A stretch of 64,000 nucleotides of DNA. Origin: Streptomyces chromofuscus. GTDB taxonomy: Bacteria > Actinomycetota > Actinomycetes > Streptomycetales > Streptomycetaceae. This document shows positions 1 through 7,735 of this stretch, piece by piece; position 1 is the first letter of the stretch; each line of letters begins with the position of its first letter. Under the pieces are notes generated by a model. The model was not told the origin of the DNA. It was given only the letters and a program-made list of their open reading frames with translations, and did no database searches. Location: assembly GCF_015160875.1 (NCBI RefSeq), contig NZ_CP063374.1:5645501-5709500 (forward strand). Direction: 5' to 3'. A program made the translations under genes and the position numbers.

Positions 1-125
1 AGGGCGGTGCCGGTCTGGGCCTCGCCATCGCCCGGGACGTCGCCGCCCGCCACGGCGGCACCCTCGCGGTCCATGACGTACCGGCAGGCGGAGCCCTGTT
101 CGAACTCCGCCTGCCGCTCGCCTAG
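1..125 (+). CDS. Sensor histidine kinase, C-terminal end only (partial)
   Basis: The frame is open from the window edge (first full codon at base 3) to TAG at 123-125, giving 41 residues. The sequence starts GGAGLGLAIARDVAARHGGT and ends ELRLPLA. This is the G2 box and last strand of a HATPase_c domain, as in orthodox membrane sensor kinases. The sensing and dimerisation parts lie outside the window, so neither the signal nor the partner regulator can be named. The convergent MarR gene starts 12 bases after the stop. Confidence 0.85.
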   Translation, partial: GGAGLGLAIARDVAARHGGTLAVHDVPAGGALFELRLPLA

Positions 126-136
126 GGCCTTCCTGT

Positions 137-613
137 TCAGGGGCGCCCGCGCTGCCCGCGCAGGTGCTCCGCGATGGGCTTCAGGGCCTTGTCCAGCTCC
201 GTGAGGGAGTCGGAGGGCAGCAGGTCGATGAAGTGCCTCCGCACGGACGCCACGTGGTGGGGAGCGACCTTATGCATCGTCTCCATGCCGTGGTCGGTGA
301 GCACCGCGAAGAGCCCGCGGCGGTCGGACTCGCAGTTCTCCCGCCGCACCAGGTCGGCGTTCTCCATGCGCGTGATCTGGTGCGAGAGGCGGCTCTTCGA
401 CTGCATGGTCGCGGAGGCCAGGTCACTCATCCGCATCCGCGAATCCTCCGACTCGGACAGATTCACCAGGATCTCGTAGTCGTTCATCGTCAGGCCGAAC
501 GGCTGAAGGTCCTTTTCGAGCTGGTACGTCAACAGCCTGTTGACCTCCAGGTGGGTGCGCCAGGCACCCTGCTCCGCATCGGTCAGCCAGCGCGTGGCCG
601 TCTCGGTCTCCAT
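137..613 (-). CDS. MarR-family transcriptional regulator
   Basis: A 158-residue protein of usual MarR length. It has an N-terminal helix for dimerisation, then a winged helix at about residues 40-110, with the recognition helix around SATMQSKSRLSHQITRMENA and the wing at RRENCESDRRGLFAVLTDHG. The DRRG and LT segments are typical of MarR wings. The ATG at 613-611 is the only well-placed start. The 92 bases upstream, up to the leftward AIM24 genes, contain TTGA/TCAA half-sites of the kind MarR proteins bind, so autoregulation is plausible but not shown. The ligand is unknown. Confidence 0.88.
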   Translation of the reverse strand: METETATRWLTDAEQGAWRTHLEVNRLLTYQLEKDLQPFGLTMNDYEILVNLSESEDSRMRMSDLASATMQSKSRLSHQITRMENADLVRRENCESDRRGLFAVLTDHGMETMHKVAPHHVASVRRHFIDLLPSDSLTELDKALKPIAEHLRGQRGRP

Positions 614-705
614 GAATCAAGTCTACCTAAAATGTTGAAAGGCGAACTAGTGAGGGTGGTGTGACAGTGCGCACGCGTTCGACGTCACACTCCGCAGACT
701 ACCGC

Positions 706-1506
706 TCACAGCCCGAAGCGACGCTGGAGGTCTCCCAGCTGTCCGGGAAGACGCGGTGCGCCGGCTTGCGCCCCGTGGCCCCCGGTCACCCCACCGCCGC
801 CCGGCACGCCGGCCTGGTGCGGGACCGTCCCCGTGGCCTGTTCGGCCATCAGGGTCTCGGTCGACTGGAGCAGGACCGTACCGGCCCCCACGAACTCGAA
901 CTGGTGCTCCTCCCCGGAGGCCCCGCCGAGGCCCGTCATCGCACGTAGACCGCCCATTACGCCCGCCATGTAGCCATGGTCGTAGTGGTGGCACGGCGAG
1001 GGGCAGTCGGCCCAGCCGACAAGCGCTTGCGGATCCACCCGGATCGGCGGCTCCATGAACACCACCGGCCCGTTGGATGCGGCCACGAACTTTCCGGTTC
1101 CGATGAGCGTGAGAAAGCCCGGCACGATCGACTGCTTGAGCGACAGAGTTGGCTGAAAAGCGAGCAGGTTGCCCGAGCGAATGGTCAGATTGCCGTTCTC
1201 CAGGTCGTACGAGTTCACGTCGAAGGCCCGGTCGGCGAGGAGCATCTTGCCCGAGCCCTCCGCCACGACCCAGTCCGCGGCGTGCAGTGGCGAATGGAAC
1301 GACGTTCGGACAAGACGGTCCAATCGCCCGTGCCCGACGCCGTTGAACTCGATCGAGCCGTAGTAGGCGATCATCTTCCCCTTCTGCAGGAACCACTGGG
1401 TCCCCTTCAGCTCCACGCAGAAGGTGTACGCGTTCACGTTGTCGTCGGCCGGCAGCGTCGCCGGGTCGTGCGCGACGGGCCCGGCGCCCGGGGTTCCGTA
1501 GCTCAC
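706..1506 (-). CDS. AIM24-family protein, third of three tandem paralogues
   Basis: A 266-residue protein with the beta-rich AIM24 fold: glycine-rich strands, HAADWVVAEGSGKMLLADRA in the middle, and a late IRVDPQALVGW segment shared with its two neighbours. The C-terminus from about residue 225 is a Gly/Ala/Gln-rich tail. The family is named after a yeast mitochondrial biogenesis protein; the bacterial role is unknown. Start is GTG at 1506-1504, overlapping the stop of the upstream AIM24 gene as GTGA, so the two are translationally coupled. No signal peptide or membrane helix is evident. It is the most divergent of the three copies. Confidence 0.8.
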   Translation of the reverse strand: MSYGTPGAGPVAHDPATLPADDNVNAYTFCVELKGTQWFLQKGKMIAYYGSIEFNGVGHGRLDRLVRTSFHSPLHAADWVVAEGSGKMLLADRAFDVNSYDLENGNLTIRSGNLLAFQPTLSLKQSIVPGFLTLIGTGKFVAASNGPVVFMEPPIRVDPQALVGWADCPSPCHHYDHGYMAGVMGGLRAMTGLGGASGEEHQFEFVGAGTVLLQSTETLMAEQATGTVPHQAGVPGGGGVTGGHGAQAGAPRLPGQLGDLQRRFGL

Positions 1507-2153
1507 AGCTTCTCCTCCGAGGCCTGGACGTACACCGCGCCGTTGCCGCTCAGCTCCAGCTGGAACGCCTCGCCGGAGCCGCGGCCCACCATGTCCCGCC
1601 AGCCCAGCGCCGTCGACAGCTTGTTGCGCACGTCCCCGTGGTGGGCGACGTAGGCCTGCGGGTCGACGTGCACGGGCCGCTGCGGGCTGATCGGGATCTC
1701 GAAGACGCCCCCGTGGGCCATCACGGCGACCGCGCCGTGCCCCTTGAGCGTCGTCGTGAACAGCCCCTGGCCGGTGACCTGCCCCCGCACCATCCCCATG
1801 ACCCCGCCCTGCGCGCCCAGGAACATCGTCCCCTGCTGGAGACTTCCCTCGAAGGCGAGCAGCCGGTCCGCCTCCACGTACAGGGTGTCCCCGGCGAGGT
1901 CGATCACCTGGACGTGGTGCCCGCCGTGCCCGAACAGCACGGTGCCGCTGCCCTCGACCGTCATCAGGGGCGTGTCCTCGCCCGCGACCCGCCGCCCGAT
2001 CATCGACATGAGCCCGCCCTGCCCGCCGCTCATGCTGGGCGTGAAGGACACCTCTCCCTTGTAGGCGAGCATGGCGCCGCGCTGGCTGAACAGGCGCTGC
2101 CCGGGCAGGACGGTCGCCTCGATCATCTTCGCGTTGACCTCGCGGAAGCCCAT
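1503..2153 (-). CDS. AIM24-family protein, second of three tandem paralogues
   Basis: A 216-residue AIM24-type protein starting MGFREVNAKMIEATVLPGQR. The ATG at 2153-2151 is chosen because it follows the upstream stop by one base and has a GGGGG ribosome site about 8 bases before it; longer in-frame starts only read back into the upstream gene. It shares RLFSQRGAMLAYKGEVSF, a GSGTVLFGHGGHHVQVIDL strand and HVDPQAYVAHHGDV with the neighbouring copies. Met/Gly-rich loops (MSGGQGGLMSMIGR) sit where the first copy has GGGEGIRGM. Probably cytoplasmic; function unknown. Confidence 0.84.
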   Translation of the reverse strand: MGFREVNAKMIEATVLPGQRLFSQRGAMLAYKGEVSFTPSMSGGQGGLMSMIGRRVAGEDTPLMTVEGSGTVLFGHGGHHVQVIDLAGDTLYVEADRLLAFEGSLQQGTMFLGAQGGVMGMVRGQVTGQGLFTTTLKGHGAVAVMAHGGVFEIPISPQRPVHVDPQAYVAHHGDVRNKLSTALGWRDMVGRGSGEAFQLELSGNGAVYVQASEEKL

Positions 2154-2154
2154 G

Positions 2155-2793
2155 TCACACATCCCCCGCGATCGTGTTCCGCTCGCTGGGCTGGACGTAC
2201 ACCAGCCCGTCCCCCTCGAAACGCATCTGGAAGGCCTCGCCCCCACCCTCCCCGATCAATGTGCGGAAGGTCACACCGGACTGGAACGACTGCCGCAGGT
2301 TTCCCTGGTGCGCCACGTACGCCCCCGGATCCACGGTCAGCGGGTACTGCGCGCTCACCCGCAGCACCACCGCCGGCCCGTCCGACATGATCGCCGCCTG
2401 CCCGTGCCCCTCGACGGTCGTCGTGAACAACCCGTTGCCCTGCGAGGCGCCGCGCAGCCCGGTGAAGGACGTGCCGGTGCGCAGTCCGCCGTCGGTCGCC
2501 AGCAGGTTGCTCGACTCCACGTACAGCTTGTCGCCCTGGAGACTCACCAGGTTGATCTCCGAGGCCCGGTCCGCGAACCAGCACGTCCCGTGCCCCTTCA
2601 CCTCCATCACGGTCATCTGCTCACCGGTGATGCGCCGGGTCACCATCCCCCGTATGCCCTCACCGCCGCCGCTCAGCTTCTTGAAGGCCATCTGACCGTC
2701 GTACGCGACCATCGAGCCGTTCTTCGCCTTCACGGCATCCCCGGTCATGTCGACGGCAAGCACCTTGCTGCCTTGAAGTCGGAACATCGCCAC
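2155..2793 (-). CDS. AIM24-family protein, first of three tandem paralogues
   Basis: 212 residues starting MAMFRLQGSKVLAVDMTGDA. It shows the family pattern: GSMVAYDGQMAFKKLSGGG near residue 26, EVKGHGTCWFADRASEINLV in the centre, and LTVDPGAYVAHQGNLRQSF towards the end. It heads a three-gene leftward operon with a 1-base gap and then a 4-base overlap. The start may be GTG at 2793 or ATG at 2787; neither has a strong ribosome site, so the first two residues are uncertain. Three diverged copies in one operon suggest a hetero-oligomer, which is inference. Confidence 0.84.
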   Translation of the reverse strand: MAMFRLQGSKVLAVDMTGDAVKAKNGSMVAYDGQMAFKKLSGGGEGIRGMVTRRITGEQMTVMEVKGHGTCWFADRASEINLVSLQGDKLYVESSNLLATDGGLRTGTSFTGLRGASQGNGLFTTTVEGHGQAAIMSDGPAVVLRVSAQYPLTVDPGAYVAHQGNLRQSFQSGVTFRTLIGEGGGEAFQMRFEGDGLVYVQPSERNTIAGDV

Positions 2794-3012
2794 GGATGTG
2801 AAGGTATCGGCCGATTGGCTCCGCCGACAGGGTCAGTCACCGGAGACGAACCCGGAGCGCCCCCCTAGGGGTGCCGCGCGATCATGCCGCCGGGCGCGGA
2901 GCCGGACCCCCGAGTCCCTGCCCGCCCGAGCGTTTGCCACAATGGCCGAGCGTTTGTGCATCCGTTCACAAAGCGACCGCCTCGTCAGCGAATCTCCCAC
3001 CGAAGGTGACCC

Positions 3013-3357
3013 GTGGACCTCAAGACCGCCACCGCCCTCCGCCGCCTCCGCCTGGTCTCGGCCCCCGAGGCCGCGTCCTTCCTGATCCTGCTCGTCTGCG
3101 CGGTGCTGAAGCGGACCACGGAGTTCAACGCGGTCCCCGTGATGGGCGGGATCCACGGCGCCCTGTTCGTCCTGTACGCGATCTTCTGGGCGGACGCCTG
3201 GAACCGCGCCAAGTGGAGCTTCGGCACGGCCGCCCTGTACTTCGTCCTCTCCGTGCTGCCCGCCGGCGGTTTCTTCGTCGAGCGCAAGCTGCGCCGGGAG
3301 GCCGAGGACGCGGTGATCGCGCAGCGCGCCCGCAAGGAAGGGGTCGTGAACGCATGA
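3013..3357 (+). CDS. DUF3817 small membrane protein
   Basis: 114 residues from GTG at 3013. Helices run at about residues 13-31 (APEAASFLILLVCAV), 43-62 (GGIHGALFVLYAIFWADAW) and 68-88, with the FFVERKLRRE motif after the last one. The FxExF/GxxHGxLFxLY pattern fits DUF3817, a family of small membrane proteins of unknown role. The stop overlaps the start of the thiamine-binding-type gene (ATGA), so the two are one transcription unit. A second DUF3817 gene lies at 5595-5936. Confidence 0.87.
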   Translation: MDLKTATALRRLRLVSAPEAASFLILLVCAVLKRTTEFNAVPVMGGIHGALFVLYAIFWADAWNRAKWSFGTAALYFVLSVLPAGGFFVERKLRREAEDAVIAQRARKEGVVNA

Positions 3358-3647
3358 TCGTCGCCTTCTCCGTGACGCCGCTGGGCGTCGGCGAGGACGT
3401 GGGGGAGTACGTCGCCGACGCCGTCCGCGTGGTCCGCGAGTCGGGCCTGCCCAACCGGACGGACGCGATGTTCACATCCGTCGAGGGTGAGTGGGACGAG
3501 GTCATGGACGTCGTCAGGCGCGCGGTCGCCGCCGTGGAGGCGAGGGCGCCACGCGTGTCCCTGGTCCTCAAGGCGGACATCCGCCCCGGGGTGACGGACG
3601 GCCTCACCTCAAAGGTGGAGACGGTGGAACGCCACCTGGCGCAGTAA
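3354..3647 (+). CDS. MTH1187-type thiamine-binding protein (DUF77)
   Basis: 97 residues, the full family length, starting MIVAFSVTPLGVGEDVGEYV. The family is a ferredoxin-like fold forming tetramers, and some members bind thiamine. The conserved VAxFSVxPLG start, a central TDAMFTSVEGEWDEVM stretch and a late RVSLVLKADIRPG strand are visible. ATG at 3354-3356 lies inside the stop of the DUF3817 gene. A perfect hairpin follows 14 bases after the stop, ending the two-gene unit. Whether this member binds thiamine cannot be read from the sequence. Confidence 0.88.
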   Translation: MIVAFSVTPLGVGEDVGEYVADAVRVVRESGLPNRTDAMFTSVEGEWDEVMDVVRRAVAAVEARAPRVSLVLKADIRPGVTDGLTSKVETVERHLAQ

Positions 3648-3661
3648 CCGCACACCGGACG

Positions 3662-3687
3662 AACCCCGGCCCATTGGGCCGGGGTTT
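3662..3687 (+). terminator. Intrinsic terminator after the DUF3817/DUF77 pair
   Basis: The arms aaccccggccc and gggccggggtt pair perfectly around a four-base loop (attg overlapping the arm ends) and are followed by tttcttct. It lies between the end of the small operon and the TetR gene. Confidence 0.85.
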
Positions 3688-3777
3688 CTTCTCGGGCACG
3701 TTCTCCGTGACCTACACGGACGTCCACGCCCGCGGGATGCGCCCCGGCCTGCGCCCGGTCCGCGAGGAGTGCCGAGC

Positions 3778-4428
3778 ATGAGCCCGGAGACGGCGAAGTC
3801 CCTGGAGACGAAGACCAAGCTCCTCGAAGGCGCCCTGCGCACCCTCACGGACCAGGGGATCGCCAAGACCTCGGCCCGCACGATCGCGGCGGCCGCCGGG
3901 GTCAACCAGGCGCTGGTCTTCTACCACTTCGGCTCGGTGGACGAACTACTGTCGGCGGCCTGCCGCTACGGCGCGGAACAGGCGGTCTCCCGCCACCGCC
4001 TCCGGATCGCCTCCGTGCGGTCCCTCTCGGAACTGCTGGCCGTCGGCCGCGAGATTCACGACCAGGAACGGGAGAACGGTCACGTCGCGCTCCTCGGCCA
4101 GCTGCTGGCCGGCGCCCAGACCCATCCCACCCTCGGCCCGGCCACGGCGGCGGGCCTCGACCTGTGGATCACGGAGATCGAGAGGGCCCTGACCCGCGTC
4201 CTCGCGGGAACGCCCTTCGGCGACTTCACGGACCCCAGGGGCCTGGCGAGGGCGGTGGCGGCGTCGTTCGTGGGGATCGAACTGTATGAGGGCGTGGACG
4301 CGGAGGGCGCCACGGCGGCGCTGGACGCCCTGGAACACCTGGGCGCCCTGGTGGCGGCCCTGGAGGAGCTGGGACCAGTCGCCCAGCGAGCGGTCCGCCA
4401 CCACCTGCGCCGGACCGCGCGGCGCTGA
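3778..4428 (+). CDS. TetR/AcrR-family transcriptional regulator
   Basis: 216 residues. The N-terminal HTH is at about residues 12-58, with SARTIAAAAGVNQALVFYHF as recognition region and the usual YHFGSVDELL turn. The C-terminal ligand domain has a conserved FVGIELYEGVD segment. ATG at 3778 is preferred over the GTG nine bases earlier because GAGGAG lies 8 bases before the ATG. The gene stands alone after a terminator, followed 63 bases later by a MarR gene on the same strand. No clear operator was seen, and the target is unknown. Confidence 0.87.
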   Translation: MSPETAKSLETKTKLLEGALRTLTDQGIAKTSARTIAAAAGVNQALVFYHFGSVDELLSAACRYGAEQAVSRHRLRIASVRSLSELLAVGREIHDQERENGHVALLGQLLAGAQTHPTLGPATAAGLDLWITEIERALTRVLAGTPFGDFTDPRGLARAVAASFVGIELYEGVDAEGATAALDALEHLGALVAALEELGPVAQRAVRHHLRRTARR

Positions 4429-4491
4429 GCCGCCGACCGAAAGGCGAGACGGGGCTGACCACGATATGACCGACGGGTAAGGTCTGATGAC

Positions 4492-5001
4492 GTGCCGAAG
4501 CCGCTCAGTCTTCCCTTCGACCCCATCGCCCGCGCCGACGAACTCTGGAAGCAGCGCTGGGGCAACGTGCCGTCCATGGCCGCGATCACCTCGATCATGC
4601 GCGCGCACCAGATCCTGCTCGCCGAGGTCGACGCGGTGGTCAAGCCGTACGGGCTGACGTTCGCGCGGTACGAGGCGCTGGTCCTGCTCACCTTCTCCAA
4701 GGAGGGCGAGCTGCCGATGTCCAAGATCGGCGAGCGGCTCATGGTGCATCCGACGTCCGTCACGAACACCGTCGACCGCCTCGTGAAGTCCGGCCTGGTC
4801 GCCAAGCGCCCCAACCCCAACGACGGTCGCGGCACCCTCGCGGTGATCACCGACAAGGGCCGCGAGGTGGTCGAGTCGGCCACCCGCGACCTGATGGCGA
4901 TGGACTTCGGCCTCGGCGTCTACGACGCGGAGGAATGCGCCGAGATCTTCGCAATGCTCCGCCCACTTCGCGTGGCGGCGAGCGACTTCGAGGAAGACTG
5001 A
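4492..5001 (+). CDS. MarR-family transcriptional regulator
   Basis: 169 residues from GTG at 4492. A winged helix lies at about residues 60-125: LPMSKIGERLMVHPTSVTNT is the HTH and RPNPNDGRGTLAVITDKG the wing. The N-terminal segment before MAAITSIMRAHQILLAEVDA contributes to dimerisation. It is distinct from the MarR protein at 137-613, which has a different N-terminus and lacks the MVHPTSVTNTVDRL block. The long conserved N-terminus (PFDPIARADELWKQRWG) suggests a defined actinobacterial subfamily. Its ligand and targets cannot be deduced. Confidence 0.88.
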   Translation: MPKPLSLPFDPIARADELWKQRWGNVPSMAAITSIMRAHQILLAEVDAVVKPYGLTFARYEALVLLTFSKEGELPMSKIGERLMVHPTSVTNTVDRLVKSGLVAKRPNPNDGRGTLAVITDKGREVVESATRDLMAMDFGLGVYDAEECAEIFAMLRPLRVAASDFEED

Positions 5002-5144
5002 CGGCCGTCAACCCCGTACGGGCGGTACCACTTGCCGGTGGTTTCCGCCCCGACGTCCGCTTTCGGAACCGGAACCCTCCGCCTCGCTGCGATCATGTGG
5101 GCCAACCATCATTCGGGTGATGGAAGTCCGGATGCGTCGGCCCA

Positions 5145-5540
5145 GTGGGGCCGGCGCACGCCGCCGCCACGGGGAGCACCGCGATCGGCAGTTTCGACTA
5201 CGACCTGAGGGGCGCGATGGTGAGGGTGCCTACCGGGTGCTTCCTCACCCACACCATCAAGGGCTCGGGCAAGCGGATCACTTCGCAGTTCGCCGGCGCG
5301 GACTGCGCCGGCCTCGCGGCCACCTTCACGAAGTTCTGCAACTGGAGAATCGACTTCTCCTACGCGGACACCGACAACAGGACGTACCGCACGTCACGAG
5401 GGACGACGCACACGACGTGCGAGGGAGCACCCCTGCGGCACGCCGCCCCGCAGACGCTGCCCACATACGGCAAGGCGTGTGCGAAGTTCCACGTCAACGG
5501 CAAGTTGCGCGCTGTGCAGTGCCACTACATCACCAGGTGA
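5145..5540 (+). CDS. Cysteine-rich secreted-type protein, 5' end apparently lost
   Basis: 131 residues from GTG at 5145. It begins GPAHAAATGSTAIGSFDYDL, which looks like the last residues of a signal peptide with AHA as cleavage site. However, an in-frame TGA at 5118-5120 leaves no room for a hydrophobic core. The mature part has six cysteines, compatible with three disulfides, and is rich in Thr and aromatic residues. It matches no family I recognise. Either the start was lost by deletion or frameshift, making it a decaying pseudogene, or a short unsecreted form is made. There is no convincing ribosome site. Confidence 0.45.
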   Translation: MGPAHAAATGSTAIGSFDYDLRGAMVRVPTGCFLTHTIKGSGKRITSQFAGADCAGLAATFTKFCNWRIDFSYADTDNRTYRTSRGTTHTTCEGAPLRHAAPQTLPTYGKACAKFHVNGKLRAVQCHYITR

Positions 5541-5594
5541 CGCTGAGCGACGTCGCCGGGTGAGGTCCGGCGTCGCGGTCGGTCCGGTCCGGGA

Positions 5595-5936
5595 TCAGGC
5601 CGCGGCGGGGCTGGGGTCGGCGTCCTTCTGCAGGAGCGGCTCGACCTCCCGGCTCACCCGGCGTTCGACGAAGAAGGCGGCGGTCGGGACGGTGCCGGCG
5701 AGCAGGACCCACAAGAGCCGCCCGACCGGCATCTTCGCCTTGTTGCCCAGATCGAAGGCGAAGATCAGATACAGCACGTACAGCCAGCCGTGGGCGATGC
5801 CGACGACGGTGACGAAGCCGTCGAACCCGTCCAGCTGCAACAGGCGCTTTCCGATCACGCCGACGGTCAGCAGGATCAGCAGCACGGCGGTGACGTAGGC
5901 CATCACCCGGTAGCGGGTCAGGACACTCTTCTTCAT
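5595..5936 (-). CDS. DUF3817 small membrane protein
   Basis: 113 residues from ATG at 5936. Helices run at about residues 8-28 (YRVMAYVTAVLLILLTVGV), 42-61 (VTVVGIAHGWLYVLYLIFAF) and 72-90, then FFVERRVSREVEPLL. The GIAHGxLYVLY and AAFFVERRV motifs match the paralogue at 3013-3357, while the flanks are different. It is transcribed away from icmA, so the 95-base gap between them, including the palindrome at 6001-6022, could serve both genes. Function unknown. Confidence 0.87.
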   Translation of the reverse strand: MKKSVLTRYRVMAYVTAVLLILLTVGVIGKRLLQLDGFDGFVTVVGIAHGWLYVLYLIFAFDLGNKAKMPVGRLLWVLLAGTVPTAAFFVERRVSREVEPLLQKDADPSPAAA

Positions 5937-6000
5937 GGCGACGAGCGTAACGGGTGAAGCGAAGCTCCCCGTCGGCGCGTCCTGGCCTGCACCACTGTCT

Positions 6001-6022
6001 TTTATTAGGACGTCCTAGTAAA
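6001..6022. promoter_or_regulatory. Candidate operator palindrome before icmA
   Basis: The 12-base core taggacgtccta (6006-6017) is a perfect palindrome. It extends on both sides to 22 bases with a single mismatched pair (6005/6018). It ends 9 bases before the icmA ATG, just upstream of the gaagg ribosome site, and 65 bases from the divergent DUF3817 start. This position suits a repressor site covering the promoter or ribosome site. The cognate regulator is unknown; the TetR and MarR genes nearby are candidates only by proximity. Confidence 0.6.
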
Positions 6023-6031
6023 TTCGAAGGT

Positions 6032-7732
6032 ATGGACGCTGACGCCATCGAAGAGGGCCGCCGTCGCTGGCAGGCCCGGTACGACGCGGCGCGCAAGCGC
6101 GACGCGGACTTCACCACGCTCTCCGGCGATCCCGTGGAGCCGGTGTACGGGCCCCGACCCGGGGACACCTACGAGGGCTTCGAGCGGATCGGCTGGCCCG
6201 GGGAGTACCCCTTCACGCGAGGTCTGTATCCGACCGGCTACCGGGGGCGCACGTGGACGATCCGGCAGTTCGCCGGTTTCGGCAACGCCGAGCAGACCAA
6301 CGAGCGCTACAAGATGATCCTCGCGGCCGGCGGCGGCGGTCTCTCCGTCGCCTTCGACATGCCGACCCTGATGGGCCGCGACTCCGACGACCCGCGCTCG
6401 CTCGGCGAGGTCGGCCACTGCGGCGTGGCCGTCGACTCGGCCGCCGACATGGACGTCCTCTTCCGCGACATCCCCCTCGGCGACGTGACCACGTCGATGA
6501 CGATCAGCGGCCCGGCGGTCCCGGTCTTCTGCATGTACCTGGTCGCCGCCGAGCGCCAGGGCGTCGACCCGTCCGTCCTGAACGGCACGCTCCAGACCGA
6601 CATCTTCAAGGAGTACATCGCCCAGAAGGAGTGGCTCTTCCAGCCCGAGCCGCACCTGCGCCTGATCGGCGACCTGATGGAGTACTGCGCCGCCCGCATC
6701 CCGGCGTACAAACCGCTCTCCGTCTCCGGCTACCACATCCGCGAGGCCGGCGCGACGGCCGCGCAGGAGCTGGCGTACACGCTCGCGGACGGCTTCGGGT
6801 ACGTGGAGCTGGGCCTGAGCCGTGGGCTCGACGTCGACGTCTTCGCGCCCGGCCTGTCCTTCTTCTTCGACGCGCACGTCGACTTCTTCGAGGAGATCGC
6901 CAAGTTCCGCGCGGCGCGCCGCATCTGGGCGCGCTGGATGCGGGACGTCTACGGCGCCACGACGGACAAGGCCCAGTGGCTGCGCTTCCACACCCAGACC
7001 GCGGGTGTCTCGCTGACCGCCCAGCAGCCGTACAACAACGTGGTCCGCACGGCGGTGGAGGCGCTGGCCGCGGTCCTCGGCGGCACCAACTCGCTGCACA
7101 CCAACGCGCTCGACGAGACCCTCGCGCTGCCGAGCGAGCAGGCGGCCGAGATCGCGCTGCGCACGCAGCAGGTGCTGATGGAGGAGACGGGCGTCGCCAA
7201 CGTCGCCGATCCGCTGGGCGGTTCGTGGTACGTCGAGCAGCTGACCGACCGGATCGAGGCCGACGCCGAGAAGATCTTCGACCAGATCAAGGAGCGAGGC
7301 CTGCGCGCCCACCCCGACGGGCAGCACCCCATCGGCCCGATCACGTCCGGCATTCTGCGCGGCATCGAGGACGGCTGGTTCACCGGCGAGATCGCCGAGT
7401 CCGCCTTCCGCTACCAGCAGGCGCTGGAGAAGGGCGACAAGAGGGTCGTCGGCGTCAACGCCCACACCGGCTCCGTCACCGGAGACCTGGAGATCCTGCG
7501 GGTCAGCCACGAGGTGGAGCGTGAGCAGGTACGGGTGCTGGGCGCGCGCCGGACGGGCCGCGACGACGCGGCCGTGCGCTCGGCCATCGCCGCGATGGTC
7601 GACGCCGCGCGGGACGGCTCCAACATGATCGAACCGATGCTGACGGCCGTACGGGCGGAAGCCACGCTCGGCGAGATCTGCGACGCCCTGCGCGACGAGT
7701 GGGGCGTGTACACCGAGCCGGCCGGCTTCTAG
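6032..7732 (+). CDS. icmA: Isobutyryl-CoA mutase large subunit
   Basis: A 566-residue coenzyme B12-dependent mutase subunit with the methylmalonyl-CoA mutase TIM-barrel. It would interconvert isobutyryl-CoA and n-butyryl-CoA, linking valine catabolism to butyryl-CoA supply. Two residues separate ICM from methylmalonyl-CoA mutase, where the positions are Tyr and Arg: Phe80 (in TIRQFAGFGN) and Gln198 (in EYIAQKEW). Both are present with exactly the numbering known for IcmA. The protein stops at the end of the barrel and has no DxHxxG cobalamin domain, so it needs a separate small subunit (IcmB), which is not in this window. ATG at 6032 follows gaagg; an earlier in-frame ATG at 5954 would run through the palindrome and is rejected. 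Confidence 0.93.
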   Translation: MDADAIEEGRRRWQARYDAARKRDADFTTLSGDPVEPVYGPRPGDTYEGFERIGWPGEYPFTRGLYPTGYRGRTWTIRQFAGFGNAEQTNERYKMILAAGGGGLSVAFDMPTLMGRDSDDPRSLGEVGHCGVAVDSAADMDVLFRDIPLGDVTTSMTISGPAVPVFCMYLVAAERQGVDPSVLNGTLQTDIFKEYIAQKEWLFQPEPHLRLIGDLMEYCAARIPAYKPLSVSGYHIREAGATAAQELAYTLADGFGYVELGLSRGLDVDVFAPGLSFFFDAHVDFFEEIAKFRAARRIWARWMRDVYGATTDKAQWLRFHTQTAGVSLTAQQPYNNVVRTAVEALAAVLGGTNSLHTNALDETLALPSEQAAEIALRTQQVLMEETGVANVADPLGGSWYVEQLTDRIEADAEKIFDQIKERGLRAHPDGQHPIGPITSGILRGIEDGWFTGEIAESAFRYQQALEKGDKRVVGVNAHTGSVTGDLEILRVSHEVEREQVRVLGARRTGRDDAAVRSAIAAMVDAARDGSNMIEPMLTAVRAEATLGEICDALRDEWGVYTEPAGF

Positions 7733-7735
7733 CCA

